A stretch of 64,000 nucleotides of DNA, from positions 19,420,336 to 19,484,335 of the forward strand of contig CM042962.1 in assembly GCA_023678885.1 (NCBI GenBank), given 5' to 3'. Of this stretch, positions 34,190-45,437 are shown one piece after another. Each line of letters begins with the position of its first letter. The first letter of the stretch is position 1. A program made the position numbers and the translations under genes. This stretch comes from Pogostemon cablin (lineage: Eukaryota > Streptophyta > Magnoliopsida > Lamiales > Lamiaceae). The notes beneath the pieces were generated by a model. That model was not told where the DNA came from and made no database searches. It worked only from the letters and a program-made list of their open reading frames with translations.

Positions 34190-36470
34190 TTGTCATGTCT
34201 TCTGCCATTCATCTGATTCTCACTCCCACTACACGACCATCAAAAGCTCTCGCTCCATGTGTTTAATTGCTTTATGAGCTCATGATTCTTTCAAGTTTGC
34301 AACTGCACCATTATCATCAAAATAAATTGTGATAACTTTGGGCAAACTTAGAAACAATTCAAAGTCCATCATGAAGTTTCTAGATTCATACAGATACTTT
34401 GGGTGCCTCATAGGCTCTAATTTATCATCTTTTCATGATGGAGTTCGGAGTCCGAAATATATCTCTATATAACACTCCTCCATATTATGCCTCAACTTCC
34501 TAAAATTAAACACATAACCTTTGAGGTGGATTTACTGCCGTCCATATCTGATTTGAAAAATCCGAATCTATGTAACCCCTAAGAAGCAGTGAATCTGTCC
34601 GGTAAGCCAACATATAGTTCCTAGTCCTTTTCAGGTACTTCAAAATTATGTGTTACCACTGTTTAATATTCTTATTTCGGGTTACCTTGATACCCTCTAT
34701 TCATGCCTTCGGCAAAACAGTTATCAATACTCGTGCATAGCATTCCTTAGATTAAGCTTTCTTATTCACTGAAGCATAAGGAACCACCTTCATCTAATTT
34801 ATCTTCTTTTGTGTCTTAAGAGACATTTCCTTAGATAAAGTCACATGCTAAAATAAGTAGGGATTGCATCATTTCATGAAGCTTGAGACAAGCATAACAT
34901 CCTTTCTTGTGATTCATATTACAGTGATCCAAAGGATATTTTTGCTTCTCTTATGTCCTTCATTTCATGTTGCTTAATTAACCATACCCATACGCCTGAC
35001 AATACTCTTTCATTGTCTCCAATGAGCAATATATCATGTACGTACAGTGCAAGAAATACCACCATGTTTTCGTCACTCTTTACAATACACTATACACATC
35101 CGCGCATTGATTAAATCCATATGCCTGGATTTCCTCATCAAAACGGATGTTTCATGATCTTGAAGCTTGCTTTAATCCATCGATGGACATCTTTAAGCTT
35201 ACACTCAAAATGCTCTTAGCCCTTTGCAATTAATCACTCTGGTTGCTTCACATAGATGTTTTTCTCAAGACTTCCAATCAAGAAAGCTGTCTTGATATCT
35301 ATTTGCTATCCTCATATTTCATATGAGTAGGAACAGATAAAAGAGCCCGGATCAACATAGGCATAGCTATCAGCGAAAAGGTTTTCTTATAATATAACCT
35401 TTTCTTTCTGAGTATACCTTTTCGCAACAAGCTTTGCTTCCTAGGTTTTAACTTATCCTATGATCCTCTTTTATTTTACAAAGCCACTTCTAATGGATTT
35501 TACACCATCCGTGGTTCTACAAGCAGCCAGATCTAATTTAAAATTCATCGATTCTATTTCAACATTCATTGTACTTTGATAAGATTCCGCATTTCTATCT
35601 TGTAGTGCTTCGTTGTATCCGTGAGTCCATTCTATGTTTACTAGGGAACAAGTCTCACAACTCTCCCAAAACATATATCTTATAGGTTGTCGAACAATCC
35701 TCCCACTACGACAAGGAACTACAAGCAATTGTGCATCAGACGTAACACACGTTGCAGTTTACCTTGTGGTATATCCTCTTGTACACTTGGTACTTATACT
35801 TTGTGTTTTCCCTCTTACTTCCTTTAGAACAACTTATACATGGGTTTGTGATTTATTACGTAGTCCTTTTCCAAAAATCTAGTATTCATGTTAACAATCA
35901 CCCTTCGATCTTTTGGACTAAATAAATCAACCTTCATTTTTCTAAGATATCCCACAAACAGATAAACATTCAAACGAATTACTGTTTCTAGGGCATATCC
36001 ATAAAATGAATTTAATAATTCCAAACAATTGATCATCTATCTAATTACTTCCATAAGAGTCTTTCTCTTATTAGGATTAGAAGATGTATTAACTACTATT
36101 TGTTGCATCCGTGGGATAAACATAATTTAAGAGTGAACAAGTTGTCGCCAACGTACAACAACAGATTATAGCTCCATCCTTCATTACCATGACCATGTCA
36201 TTTAAATGAAATGGAGTATCCATAAGTAAATGCATAGAAACTGAAATTAAATTCTTTCTATGAAAACGTACGTAAAGACAATTTCTCAAAACAAACTTTT
36301 ATTCATATCGTAAGATAAATAAACAACTCTCGCTGCAACAGCCACTACTCTCGTAGCATACCCATGTACCAAATAATAATCTCATCATCACTTAGTTACA
36401 CGCTTTTAGTGATTCGTGTATCTACACACAATGTGTTAGCAGATGTCATCACTAATCATGCTTCAACGAC
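34190..36470 (-). pseudogene. pol: E2 pol remnant: RNase H, RT and integrase C-terminal side, heavily decayed
   Basis: The stretch aligns by eye with E1 pol in the same order. The RNase H side is at about 34,190-34,560 and the RT region at about 34,700-35,470 (the two-Asp region recognisable only as DNA). A frame at 35,471-35,728 covers the RSGRIVRQP and NEALQDRNAESYQ region before RT. A frame at 35,824-36,036 has GYALETV and then FVGYLRKMKVDLFSP, the integrase C-terminal side. Frames at 36,089-36,289 (RNCLYV..RKNLISVS) cover the protease-to-integrase linker. Many stops and frameshifts are present. As in E1, the sequence passes almost directly from the KRK string to the GYALETV region, so the integrase zinc finger and catalytic core are absent. 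Confidence 0.75.
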
Positions 36471-36920
36471 TAGTGAATGAGATACAAACCTTGTTAATAT
36501 CATAATGAAAATGAGTTTCCTTCGCCACATGTTTTGTCAGAAGATCCCCACCATATACAACATCTTGTATTTCAGGTAGAACTTGCTGAAAACACCTAGG
36601 CAAACTACGGAGAATTAAATTGATCTAGGTTTCCCTTTCAATTTCTATTCCAAACAATTTCCAATTCATTCATCAATTCAACCATGACTCCCCGCCTATC
36701 TAACTTACTCAAGTATCTGAAGAGTCGCATGAGACCATCATATTTCTATGAACCTCTCACCTCTTCACTAGAGACTTTAAAAGGCATCATGGGATATCCT
36801 TAGTGAGAACACACTTATATTTTCCTAAGCAGTAATATTACAAACTAAGATTCTTTTCTAATCATCTAACTTTGGACCAGTAAATATGTTTTCTTTTAGT
36901 TAGCAATAGGTAAAATGAAA
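36471..36920 (-). pseudogene. gag: E2 gag remnant
   Basis: The DNA corresponds to E1 gag around 41,770-41,950 (for example AAACTACGGAGAATTAAATTG matches the E1 stretch near 41,826), but the zinc-knuckle region and much of the N-terminal half are missing or unrecognisable. No frame longer than about 60 codons remains. It is a dead gag fragment on the minus strand. Confidence 0.6.
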
Positions 36921-37996
36921 CCATTTGAAATTGCAGAGAATCATAAATAAATACACCGATCAAATCTTCGAATTTTACCCATTTATATTGATTCCCTCAA
37001 AACAATATCAAATTAAAATTCACCGACATCTCAAGCACCGTAAGTCTGCAAGCCACGTTTGTGTGGACGTTTACAAACCCAAACATTTACAAGAGAAAGT
37101 TTTACCCATTAATTTTATTTGTCAACCTAATCTTATGACAAAATAATTAATAGTCGGTTCCTCTTTAGCCAAGCAAATAATAGCAGTGACTCCGTTGGGG
37201 AGGATACTAATTATTTACACCTAAGTGTACACCATTATTTGATCTCAAGTCCATTGCACGAGCTTATTTGCCTTATAGTTGGAGAAGCACATGCGCGCTC
37301 GGATAACTTCCTACAATCATCGATTATATGTATGTACTAGTGAACCGCACATAAAATCATCCGTTAAGGAGGAAGGTCTATGCCAATACGCAAGTTCATG
37401 TGCCACATTTCAAACAATAATTATTTAATGAAGTCTGTACTAGTGATCCGTGAATAAACTCATCCTTTAGGGAGGAAGGCCTATTTCCAACACACAAGTT
37501 TACTCACATCACTTACAAACCAATAATGGAGGCCGTGGGAATTAATTACCAATCCCTTCTCCCACATAGTAATTTTAACACCGAGGGTTTTTACATGCAT
37601 ATAATATTCATATATAATACGCAACGAAGCATGCTATTATTACGGCAAATAAGACAGTAAATCAAATAGCACAAGTAATCCAAATATATAATAATTGGCA
37701 AATATAAACAATTATTGACAATTATATATAAGGAAAGAAAAATTGCCAAATAAAATAAAATTGACTAGGTCAATAAATAAGGCAATTAGGCATGTGCCTT
37801 GCACAACAAGTTGGAGATAACTTTGGCCTCAAACCAAACACTCAAACCAATTAAAACATGACTTGGGCAAAAAGGAAACTTGGGCCCTAAGAAAACTCTA
37901 TTCACGATTATTCACAGGAAGCAAAAACCGCGTCATCACTGAACTCATGACAACAAACAACACCCTCGCTCATTCCCAGCCAATACTCGTCGGAAT
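36921..37996 (-). mobile_element. E2 5' leader region
   Basis: About 350 bp next to gag (36,925-37,280) is clearly homologous to the E1 leader at 42,314-42,665 (shared strings such as TGACAAAATAATTAATAGT and GGGGAGGATACT). From 37,281 to 37,996 there is no match to the E1 leader that I can see, and it includes two related GATCCGTGAATAAACTCATCC / GAACCGCACATAAAATCATCC blocks about 120 bp apart. There is no primer binding site next to L5, in contrast to E1. Confidence 0.6.
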
Positions 37997-38910
37997 TGTT
38001 GGCTATTGGATTATTTGTCCATAATTGGATTTAATTAACCAAGCTTAGCCCAAAGCTTATAATTAAATCCAATAATAATAATATAGTCAACTAAAATATT
38101 ATTACTGCACTACCCATCCAATCCCAAAATTATATTTTGGACTCCTTCTTATTATGAGCCCGAAAATCTCCCCATGTTTAAGATATACAATGCCCATTAA
38201 TTAATTAAGTTACTGACAGCTCAAATTAATTAATATCTCATCTGAGAGTAGTACCACTCAACCTTATTATCATGTCGGAATTAATCCACTTGCAAGATTT
38301 ACATGATAAACCTTATGACCTTCTCAAGGGGACATCATCAACTTATGTCGGACATGGATTCCTTCTACAATCAACAACACACCATAGAGACAGCACTACT
38401 TCCCAACTCACCGAGTTTGTTCATTTAAAACATGTAAATCTCACCCATTGATGAATCAAAGAAATATATACTGCCTTACGTGTCGAGGTTATTGTATAGA
38501 GATTAAGAGCACGAACATCCATAATAATTGAGATCAAATTCTTCTATATAGATAGTACAAGTCGAACGATCTCAAGCGGTCCTGCTCAATACTCACAAGG
38601 TGCACTAATGTGATTCTATAGTCAAGATAAACTAATACCAAATCACACTACAGCCATCCCCATAGATAGTCCCCGTCTATCTCGGTTGTGAGCATCTGTT
38701 TATACTTTATAAGGAAACCGATAGTATGATCTTCCGGGTGTTGTCGCACAACATATTATCTACAGTATAAAGTAAATGGACTTTTGCACAAACATATAAA
38801 TAAACAATTTATAACATGAAAAACGTTTGATCATATGATTCTCATTTCAAATAAAATTGTTAAAACATTGTTCAATACAAAAGCAAGGCTTTTAGTATAC
38901 AAATCTAACA
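37997..38910 (-). mobile_element. L5: shortened middle LTR of the composite element
   Basis: The right edge is intact (CTAACA at 38,910, next to a polypurine tract), but only 914 bp are present. The homologous part keeps the U3 side; the third that in L4, L6 and L7 holds the TATA box, transcript start and U5 is missing. The left edge TGTTGGCTATTGG looks like a TG end but is not followed by a primer binding site. It can therefore have served as a 3' end for E1 but not as a promoter for E2. Confidence 0.85.
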
Positions 38911-38920
38911 GTCTCCCACT
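38911..38920 (-). promoter_or_regulatory. Polypurine tract of E1
   Basis: AGTGGGAGAC on the minus strand directly next to the TGTTAG start of L5 and 12 bp beyond the pol stop codon (38,933-38,935). Confidence 0.87.
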
Positions 38921-38932
38921 TATACTAAAAGA

Positions 38933-39443
38933 CTACGCTGCCATATCTGCTGACACACATTTAATCCTCATTCCTTCAACATGCCCATTGAACACTTTCA
39001 CTGGGAGGCTCTTAGTAAAAGGATCAGCCAGGTTATCTTTCGATGCAATCTTAGCGGCAACGACTTCTCCTCTTCTAACGATGTCTCATATCAGGTGGTA
39101 CTTGCTCTCAATGTGTTTACTCGCCTTATGGGCTTGTGGTTTCTTCGAGTTTGTTATTGCACCACTATTATCACAATTTAGCTTTGGGCAAACCAGGAAT
39201 CACATCCAAGTCCATTAAGAAGTTCCGAAGTTATACTGCTTCTTTAGCTGCCTCAGAGGCTGCTACATGTTCAGCTTCCATGGTAGAGTCCGCAACGCAT
39301 TTCGGCTTTACACTCCTCCATATGTTGGCTCCTCCTCCAGGAGTATACATATAACCCGAGGTGGATTTACTAGCATCCCTATCTAACTTGAAATCCGAAT
39401 AAGTATAACACAAAGGTAACAAATAATCTACCCGGTAAACCAC
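38933..39443 (-). pseudogene. pol: E1 pol: RNase H domain of a Ty1/copia polyprotein, broken
   Basis: The minus-strand frame at 39,443-39,231 contains SDFKLDRDASKSTSGYMY, then GGGANIWRS, then CVADSTMEAEHVAASEAAK. These are the hallmark RNase H blocks of copia elements. Translation in pieces continues to 38,933 with CDNSGAITNSKK, HIESKYHLI, VAAKIASKDNLADPFTKSL and a final TAG stop at 38,933-38,935. RNase H would remove the RNA strand during reverse transcription. Stops within 39,231-39,150 and the frame change near 39,435 relative to the upstream domain make it inactive. The Asp and Glu of the catalytic set are still visible in the SD and EAE blocks. Confidence 0.85.
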
Positions 39444-39715
39444 ACATAATCCCTAGTCCTTCGCAGGTACTTTAAAATATTCTTTACCGCAGTCCAATGC
39501 CTTTGTCCTGGATTACTTTGATACCTACTGACCATGCCCATGACATAACAGATATTCGGTCTCGAATATAGCATAGCATACATGAGGCTTCCTACTGCCA
39601 AAGCATAAGGGACCAGCTTCATTGCCTCTATTTCCTGTTGTGTCTCAGGACACATCTCCATAGATAAAGGTATTCCATGTCTGAAAGGTAGAAAACCTTT
39701 CTTGGAATCTTGCAT
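39428..39715 (-). pseudogene. pol: E1 pol: segment between RT and RNase H
   Basis: The 95-codon frame starts MQDSKKGFLPFRHGIPLS and continues with YALAVGSLMYAML, RPNICYVMGMVSRYQSNPG and HWTAVKNILKYLRRTRDYV. This is the connection region that follows RT in Ty1/copia polyproteins. It is in the same frame as the RT segment upstream; a single TAA near 39,751, where related elements have a Gln codon, separates the two. Its own end at 39,428 is a frameshift, because RNase H continues in another frame from 39,443. Confidence 0.87.
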
Positions 39716-39751
39716 GCTAAAGCGAGCCAGGATTGTATCATTGTATGAAGC

Positions 39752-40447
39752 TTAGGATAAGCACAACATTATTTTCTTGTGATCCCTTATTAATTTGATC
39801 CCAAGAATGTGTCCGGCCACTCCTAAGTCCTTCATTTCAAACTGCTTGGACAACCATACCCTTACGCCCAACAATACCTTTACATTGTTTCCAATGAGCA
39901 TAATATCATCCACGTAGAGTACAAGAAATACCACTATGTTTCCGTCACACTTTTTGTACACACATGATTCATCCGGACATTGAATAAATCCATATGACTG
40001 GATTACTTCATCAAACCGGATGTTCCATGATCTTGAAGCTTGTTTCAATCCATAAATGGACCTTTTAAGCTTGCACACAAGATGCTCTTCGCCCTTTGCA
40101 ATGAATCCTTCCGGTTGCTTTATATAGATGCTTTCCTCAAGACTTCCATTAATGAAAGTTGTCTTGACATCCATCTGCCATATCTCATAATCCATATGAG
40201 CAGCAATAGGTAAAAGAATCCGGATTGACTTAAGCATGGCCACAGACGAGAAGGTTTCCTCATAATCGATTCCTTCTTTCTGAGTATATCCTTTAGCCAC
40301 AAGCCTTGCTTTATAGTTTTTCACATTACCATCAGATCCTCTTTTTCTTTTATAGACCCACTTGCATCCAATAGCTTTTACACCATCAGGTGGTCCTACA
40401 AGCTCCCAGACTTGATTAGAATACATGGATTCTATTTCAGATTTCAT
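39752..40447 (-). pseudogene. pol: E1 pol: reverse transcriptase domain (RVT_2, Ty1/copia)
   Basis: The 231-codon frame is nearly the full copia RT domain. It includes GCKWVYKRKRGSDG (about residues 27-40), ARLVAKGYTQKEGIDYEETF (47-66), MDVKTTFINGSLEE (92-105), KLKRSIYGLKQASRSWN (126-142) and LYVDDIMLIGN (177-187). The catalytic aspartates are present (D93 and the YVDD pair D180/D181). It would copy element RNA into DNA. It is the best preserved coding part in the window, but it is out of frame with the integrase-side segment upstream (frameshift near 40,445) and ends in a stop before the connection region. Confidence 0.93.
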
Positions 40448-40995
40448 TGCGTTTTGCCATAATTGAGCATCTTTTCTTGCAGTGCCTCATTGTAATTCCG
40501 TGGGTCAATTTCATGTTCACCAAGGACCAAGTCAGAAGACTCTCCCAATCCCATGAATCTATCCAGTTGTCTCACAACCCTCCCACTACAACAAGGCTCT
40601 GCAGGCAATTGTGTATCAGGTGTGACACGCAGTGCAGTGTCCTGTGGTATATCCTCTTGCACAGTTGGTATTATGTTTGTTGTTTCCCCTCTTACTTCTT
40701 TTAGAATAATTTTACTCATGGGTATGTGATTCATAATATAATATTCTTCCAAAAATCTAGCGTTCGTACTCACGATCACCTTTTGGTCTTTTGGATTATA
40801 AAACAAACCACCTTTCGTTCCTCTAGGATAACCTATAAATAGACAAACTTCAGTATGAGATTCTAACTTATCAGCATCCGCCTTTAACATATGTGCCAGG
40901 GCACCCCAAATTCGAAAATGTTTTAGACTAGGCTTTTGCCCGATCCACAGTTCTATGGGTGTGGAGGCTACCGATTTTGAAGGTATTAAGTTCAA
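40444..40995 (-). pseudogene. pol: E1 pol: integrase C-terminal region and linker to RT
   Basis: The 183-codon frame starts with SKSVASTPIELWIGQKPSL and continues through FRIWGALAHML, CLFIGYPRGTKGGLFYNP and IVSTNARFLEE, then a Pro/Thr-rich linker with SGRVVRQLDRFMG and NEALQEK. These are the blocks between the integrase core and RT in Ty1/copia. It directly continues GHALEIATYILN just upstream (about 41,000-41,035, with a Trp-to-stop change). The DDE catalytic core that should precede it is not present. Confidence 0.87.
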
Positions 40996-41012
40996 AATGT
41001 AAGTCGCTATTT

Positions 41013-41360
41013 CTAAAGCATGTCCCTAAAACAAATTTGGTTCATTTTAGAAGGTTCTTTTCTCTTATTAGTAGATGTATCGTTCATTTCAATTTGTTGC
41101 ACCATGGGAGAAATTGGATTAAGAGTATACCAATTATCTATCAATGCACCATCACATATAAAAATTCCATTTTTCCTTAAAACAACCTTGTCATTAAAAG
41201 AAACAGAATATCCATCCATAAACAATTTAGAAACCGAAATTAAATTCTTTCTAAAATGATGTACATAAAGACAATTCCTCAAAACAAGAGTTTTATTCTT
41301 ATTGAAAGATAAATAGACGTCTCCCACTGCAATATCTGCTACTCTTGTAGCATTCCCCAT
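41013..41360 (-). pseudogene. pol: E1 pol: protease-to-integrase linker, joined to integrase C-terminal side by a deletion
   Basis: The 115-codon frame contains GNATRVADIAVGDVYLSF, LRNCLYVHHFRKNLISVSK, DGYSVSFNDKVVL and NWYTLNP, the region after the protease in copia polyproteins. It should be followed by the HHCC zinc finger (GHIN-type block) and about 250 residues of DDE core. Instead, after NKRKEPSK the DNA goes within about 25 bases to the sequence for PNLF-GHALEIA. The frame ends at 41,013. Confidence 0.83.
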
Positions 41361-41390
41361 GAGTATGGTAATCTCCCCATCACTAAGCAG

Positions 41391-41708
41391 TCAGGTTTGG
41401 TGGAACCCCTGCAAAAAATTGCAGACATGGTCAATGCCTCCCGTATCTACACACCAAGTGTCAGCAGATACAGCCGCTAAACACGATTCAACAACTAGTA
41501 TAAAAGACTTACCATTCCTGTTCCCCTTCAGAAGAGGGCAGTCAGCCTTGTAGTGTCCCGACTGCTTGCATTTGAAGCACATGCCTTTAGGCTTCTTGAC
41601 CGTACAAGTCTTTGCTTTCACTTGGTTCATCGGTGCTGAATTTCCTTGCTTCTTCTTATTCCTACCGTCTTTCGGCCTAGGATGTGCAGTATTTTCAGCA
41701 ACATGAAC
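41391..41708 (-). pseudogene. gag: E1 gag zinc knuckle and protease start
   Basis: The minus-strand frame (best part 41,630-41,391) carries a CCHC zinc knuckle CFKCKQSGHYKADC at 41,538-41,579, spaced exactly CX2CX4HX4C, which binds element RNA in capsid assembly. About 25 residues later WCVDTGGIDHVC (about 41,424-41,459) is the copia protease active-site region; the D-T/S-G triad is DTG here. A stop separates it from the gag body at 41,709, and another stop follows at 41,391. The frame is the same as that of 41,709-41,972 and 41,013-41,360, so these were one ORF. Confidence 0.88.
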
Positions 41709-42313
41709 CTAAGGAGCACTACGAAACAGTTCTTCTGCCACCACAAGTTCTGTCTGAAGTTCCGCCAACGCATACAAATGTTTGTTCATACCATAGTTGA
41801 GGCGAAACTGCCTAAAACTCCTAGGCAAGCTTTGGAGTATGATATCGACCTGGGTTTCCCCATCGATTTCAACTCCAAGAACTTCCAACTCATTGAGTTG
41901 GCCCATCATCCTATGTACATGCTCCCTTACAGAAGTTCCATCAGCCATTTTTATGTTCATTAGAACAGACATGCCCTTTGACTTAGCAGGACGACTCTGA
42001 TCCCCGAAGTGTTCTTAAGATTATGCATCATATCATAGGCGGTCTGCATAGCTTGATGCTGAGTTTGGAGTACATTTGACAAAGAAGCCAAAATGTAGCA
42101 CTTAGCAATCCTATCAGCTTTGACCCACCTATTATAAACAACTCTTTGCTCTTCGGTAGAGTCATCAGTAGGTGCCGGAGGACATTCCTCAGTGAGAACA
42201 AAGGTATAATCTTCAGCAGTTAAAACAATGTCCATGTTTCGCTTCCAATCAACATAATTAGTGCAAGTAAGTTTATGCTCTTTAAGTGTAACAGAAAGTG
42301 AGTTCAGTGACAT
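41709..42313 (-). pseudogene. gag: E1 gag N-terminal and central part (UBN2-type), one frameshift
   Basis: I take the start as the ATG at 42,311-42,313 (MSLNSLSVTLKEHKLTCTNY), because copia gag usually opens with a short Ser/Leu-rich stretch before the conserved 'L.G.NY..W' region; the longer frame upstream to 42,370 has no such support. It continues YVDWKRNMDIVL and RIAKCYILASL. After MHNLK the frame shifts by one near 41,970 into MSVLMNIKMADGTSVREHV, LNELEVLGVEIDGETQVD and LPRSFRQFRLNY. Gag would form the virus-like particle. A stop at 41,709 ends it before the zinc knuckle. Confidence 0.85.
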
Positions 42314-44029
42314 TTGAAAATCCTGAGAATCATAAATAATTAGACAGATCAAATACTTCGAATTTATCAATTTATATTGAATCCCTCAAAATAATATAAA
42401 ATAGAATTCACCAACATCCCAAGCATCTTGAATTTGCTTGTCACATAGTGTGGACGTATACAAATTCGAACATTTACAAGATAAGGTTTTACCGATTAAT
42501 TTCATTTGTTAACCTAACTTTATGACAAAATAATTAATAGTAGGTTTCTCTTTAGCCATATAAATAACAGCAGTGACTCCGATGGGGAGGATACTTATTA
42601 TTTACACCTAAGTGTATACCATTATTTAATCCCAAGTCCGCGGCCCAAGCTTGTGTGCCTTACAGATGGAGTACACACGCAGCACAAGCTCATCGCCAAG
42701 CCAACCCCCCACCGAGAGCAACCTCCAGCGTCGCAAGTTTTGAGTTCCATCGACAACCCCGAACATCGTTATCTAGCCGACTAGTGCTCTGGCATGGATA
42801 TGCATCCCATCGGAGCTTCATGCCACCCATGCTTCGTCATGCCTACAGCCATGAACCACCGTTCAAGGTGGCTGATGGGCCAAAGAAACAAGCATGTCCC
42901 TTACATCCAATGTCTGCCGCCATATATTCTTTCACGTAGGCACCACCCAGAAGCATCGCAGACCGCAGCGCCCAGCCACCCCGCGTCTGCAGTACACAGC
43001 CACACCGGAGAATAATCAGCCATCAACGTGTCCACATCCAGCAGCGAGCGCTGCCTATCGATAATGTCCGGCCGAACAACCATCACCATCACCAGTATGC
43101 TGCTTCCGAGTGCTAAGTCGTGAACGCCTCCATCATGCTTCATTTGGTTAGTGCCATCCCACGCCTTGGCAGCCCGGAGTAACCAACGCCGTCAACCAAC
43201 CAATTCGCAGACTCGCCTAGAAATAGAGAGGACTAGACAAGAAAATATGCCATACCCGATCGAAACCTTGTGCAGACCCATACGAAAATTCTGCAGTCTC
43301 GCTCGGAACCTTGTTGTGATCGACTGAATCGGCGCTAGGCTCTCTAGAACCACAGCAGACCCACCCGGAACTGCTGCAGACCCATCCAGAATGGTTGCAG
43401 ATCCGCTCAGAGCTGCCGCAGATCCATCAAGAACCGCCGTGAGCAGGCCTGAAGTCTCCGTCGCAATACCACCCATCGATTCTCTGTTGTTTAGCACAGC
43501 CATCAATTATCCAGTGCCACCTTTATTATTCACGATTTAGCCATACCAGCACCATTGACGATAAGCCACCATCGCCGTTTAATACCAGCGCATCAGGACG
43601 TGTCAACGCCACTTTTCCACTGGGTTTGCCATCGTCCTTATTGGGCCGCCAGCGAAACAACCCTCTGATGATGTTTCGCCAAACCCTAGTTGCGTGAATT
43701 GCTATTTGGCTTGTCACCCACGCCACCGCTCGAAAACCATGCTGCACACACTCCTCAGTAACATCGTCCTGGCATTCAAGAACTCATCCGCAATCTCCGT
43801 GCCACACCTATTAAGGTTCAGACCTTGCTTTCTATTGGCAATCGCGTGGCGCTTCCGACGCTTTCGTGCACAATCGCCACCAAGTCCAATCGGCAATCAA
43901 TACCGGTGCAGCAGTGTGCCATAGTGTAAAAGATAGGATTTTCAACAAGAAATCAAATTCTAAAATCCTAACATCATGTACACACGTAAACCCTAGCCTA
44001 ACCGTTTCACGATTCACCATGAAACTGAT
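42314..44029 (-). mobile_element. E1 5' leader, unusually long, with a GC-rich insert
   Basis: The 350 bp next to gag is shared with E2. From about 42,660 to 43,950 the leader is much richer in G+C than the rest of the element and has many short open frames on both strands, none with a recognisable domain (for example 43,192-43,506 minus and 42,655-42,939 plus). It is not seen in E2. A captured host segment is possible but unproven. The last 60 bp run to the primer binding site. Confidence 0.6.
43351..43434 (-). repeat. Four tandem 21-bp GC-rich repeats in the E1 leader
   Basis: On the minus strand four 7-codon units read VLDGSAA, ALSGSAT, ILDGSAA and VPGGSAV, exactly 84 bp. DNA units are diverged. 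The unit length equals that of the satellite, but the sequence is unrelated. The surrounding 104-codon frame has no other support as a gene. Confidence 0.75.
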
Positions 44030-44041
44030 GCTCTGATACCA
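44030..44041 (-). promoter_or_regulatory. Primer binding site of E1 (initiator tRNA-Met)
   Basis: The minus strand reads TGGTATCAGAGC two bases after the 3' end of L6. This is the exact 12-base complement of the plant initiator methionine tRNA 3' end used by most plant copia elements to start minus-strand synthesis. It fixes element polarity as minus and L6 as the 5' LTR. Confidence 0.95.
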
Positions 44042-44043
44042 AT

Positions 44044-45437
44044 TGTTAGCGTTTGATAATTTGGTTAATGTGAACCGTTAGGGTTCCATACTTTTCTAAC
44101 AAGCAATAGAAGCAAGTAAACAAGAAAGGTATTACCTTTCACCAGGGTATGTTGAAGACGATGAATTCTCGCCACCAGCCTGTGCAGCCTCATCGTTTTG
44201 GGCATAACTTTCTCATCCGAGGTCAGATTTGAGTGATCTATGAGCCAAATCAATCCTCTCTTCCGTGGCTTTCTGTAAGTATATCACACATTGTGCTCTG
44301 AAGCTTGTGCGATTTTAAAAAATTGCAGAAAGTGACGAATAGCAGTAGCAAACAACCTTCCAGTCTTCTGATGTATTCCCAAGTCCAATCTCGACGTCTT
44401 GTGGGCGACGATCTTTGAGATCTTCCCATTATGTTGTTCCCTCACCCTCCTCACAGTGTTAGGTGTGATTAATCTCATAGATTAGGGTTTTCGGACAGTT
44501 GAGATGACTTATATATGGGCTACAGCAGGGACAATGAGGAGAAATTAGAGTTGGGCCTCCATTGGGCTTAAGTATCCAAGCTTAGCCCAAAGTTTATACT
44601 TAAGACCAATAGTAATAATAAATACCACTAAAATATTATTACTGCACTACCGTTCTAATCCCATAATTACGTTATGGGCTCCTTCTTATTATGAGTCCGT
44701 TTGTCTCCCCATGTTTAAGATATACAATGTCCATTAATTAATTAAGTTACTGACAACTCCATTAATTAATATATCATCCAAGAGTAGTGCCACTCAACCT
44801 CATTATCATGCCGGAATAAATCCACCTGCAGGGTTTACATGATAATCCTTATGAGCTCCTCAAAGGAACATCATCAACCTATGACGGACACGGATTCTTT
44901 CTACAATCAACAGCACACCAAAGAGACAGCAGTATTCCCAACTCACCAAGTTTGTTGATTTAATTACATGTAAATCTCACCCATTGATGTATCAAAGAAA
45001 TACATACTGCCCTACGTGTCGAGGTAATTGTATAGGAATTAAGAGCATGAACATCCATAATAACTGAGATCAAGTTTTTATATAGACAGTTTAAATCGAA
45101 CGATCTCAAGCGGTCCTGCTCAATACGCACAAGTGCACTAATGTGATTCTATAGTCAAGACAAACTAATACCAAATCACACTACAACCATCCCAATAGAT
45201 AGTCCTCGTCTATCTCCATTTTGAGCATCTGTTTATACTTTATAAGGAAACCGATAATATTATCTTCCGTGTGTTGTTGCACAACATATTATCTACAGTA
45301 TAAAGTAAGTGGACTATTATATCGGATATTTAAATAAATTATAAGACGCAATCATTTGATCATATGATTCTCATTTCAAATTAATTGTTTAAACATTGTT
45401 CATACAAAAAGCTAGACTTTTAGTATACAATCCAACA
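44044..45437 (-). mobile_element. L6: 5' LTR of the composite copia element
   Basis: 1,394 bp, TGTTAG at the left edge and CCAACA at the right, followed by TCTCC. In element orientation it begins TGTTGGATTGTATACTAAAAG and ends next to the primer binding site. It differs from L4 at many positions, so the insertion is not recent. Confidence 0.95.
44508..44515 (-). promoter_or_regulatory. TATA box in L6
   Basis: TATATAAG on the minus strand, about 920 bp into the LTR. The same string is conserved at the matching place in L2 (14,129-14,136), L4 (33,245-33,252) and L7 (46,672-46,679), with a variant in L3, and it is absent from L5. Confidence 0.6.

Larger units (their letters stand above)
32780..45437 (-). 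mobile_element. Composite Ty1/copia element: LTR-internal-LTR-internal-LTR, 12.7 kb
   Basis: In element orientation (minus) the order is L6 (5' LTR), primer site, E1 gag-pol, polypurine tract, L5 (shortened LTR), E2 leader and gag-pol, polypurine tract, L4 (3' LTR). The outer ends are flanked by TCTCC. Neither L5 edge shows a target duplication of its own, which argues against simple nesting and for recombination between two copies that shared the middle LTR. E2 is far more decayed than E1. Both internal regions lack the integrase catalytic core. The element sits inside the Sirevirus-like envelope-like ORF. Confidence 0.85.

Noticed and set aside
39136..39354. Plus-strand frames overlapping the copia pol
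   Set aside because: These are antisense shadows of RNase H codons; the minus strand carries all the recognisable motifs.
43192..43506. A 104-codon frame in the E1 leader as a gene
   Set aside because: The only notable feature is a short 7-codon repeat, and it lies in the untranslated leader of a retrotransposon with no homologue in E2. Kept as a repeat only.
37997..45437. E1 with L5 and L6 as an independent element nested in E2
   Set aside because: The sequence left of L5 (GGAAT) does not match TCTCC right of L6, L5 lacks a normal U5 end, and TCTCC instead pairs L6 with L4.
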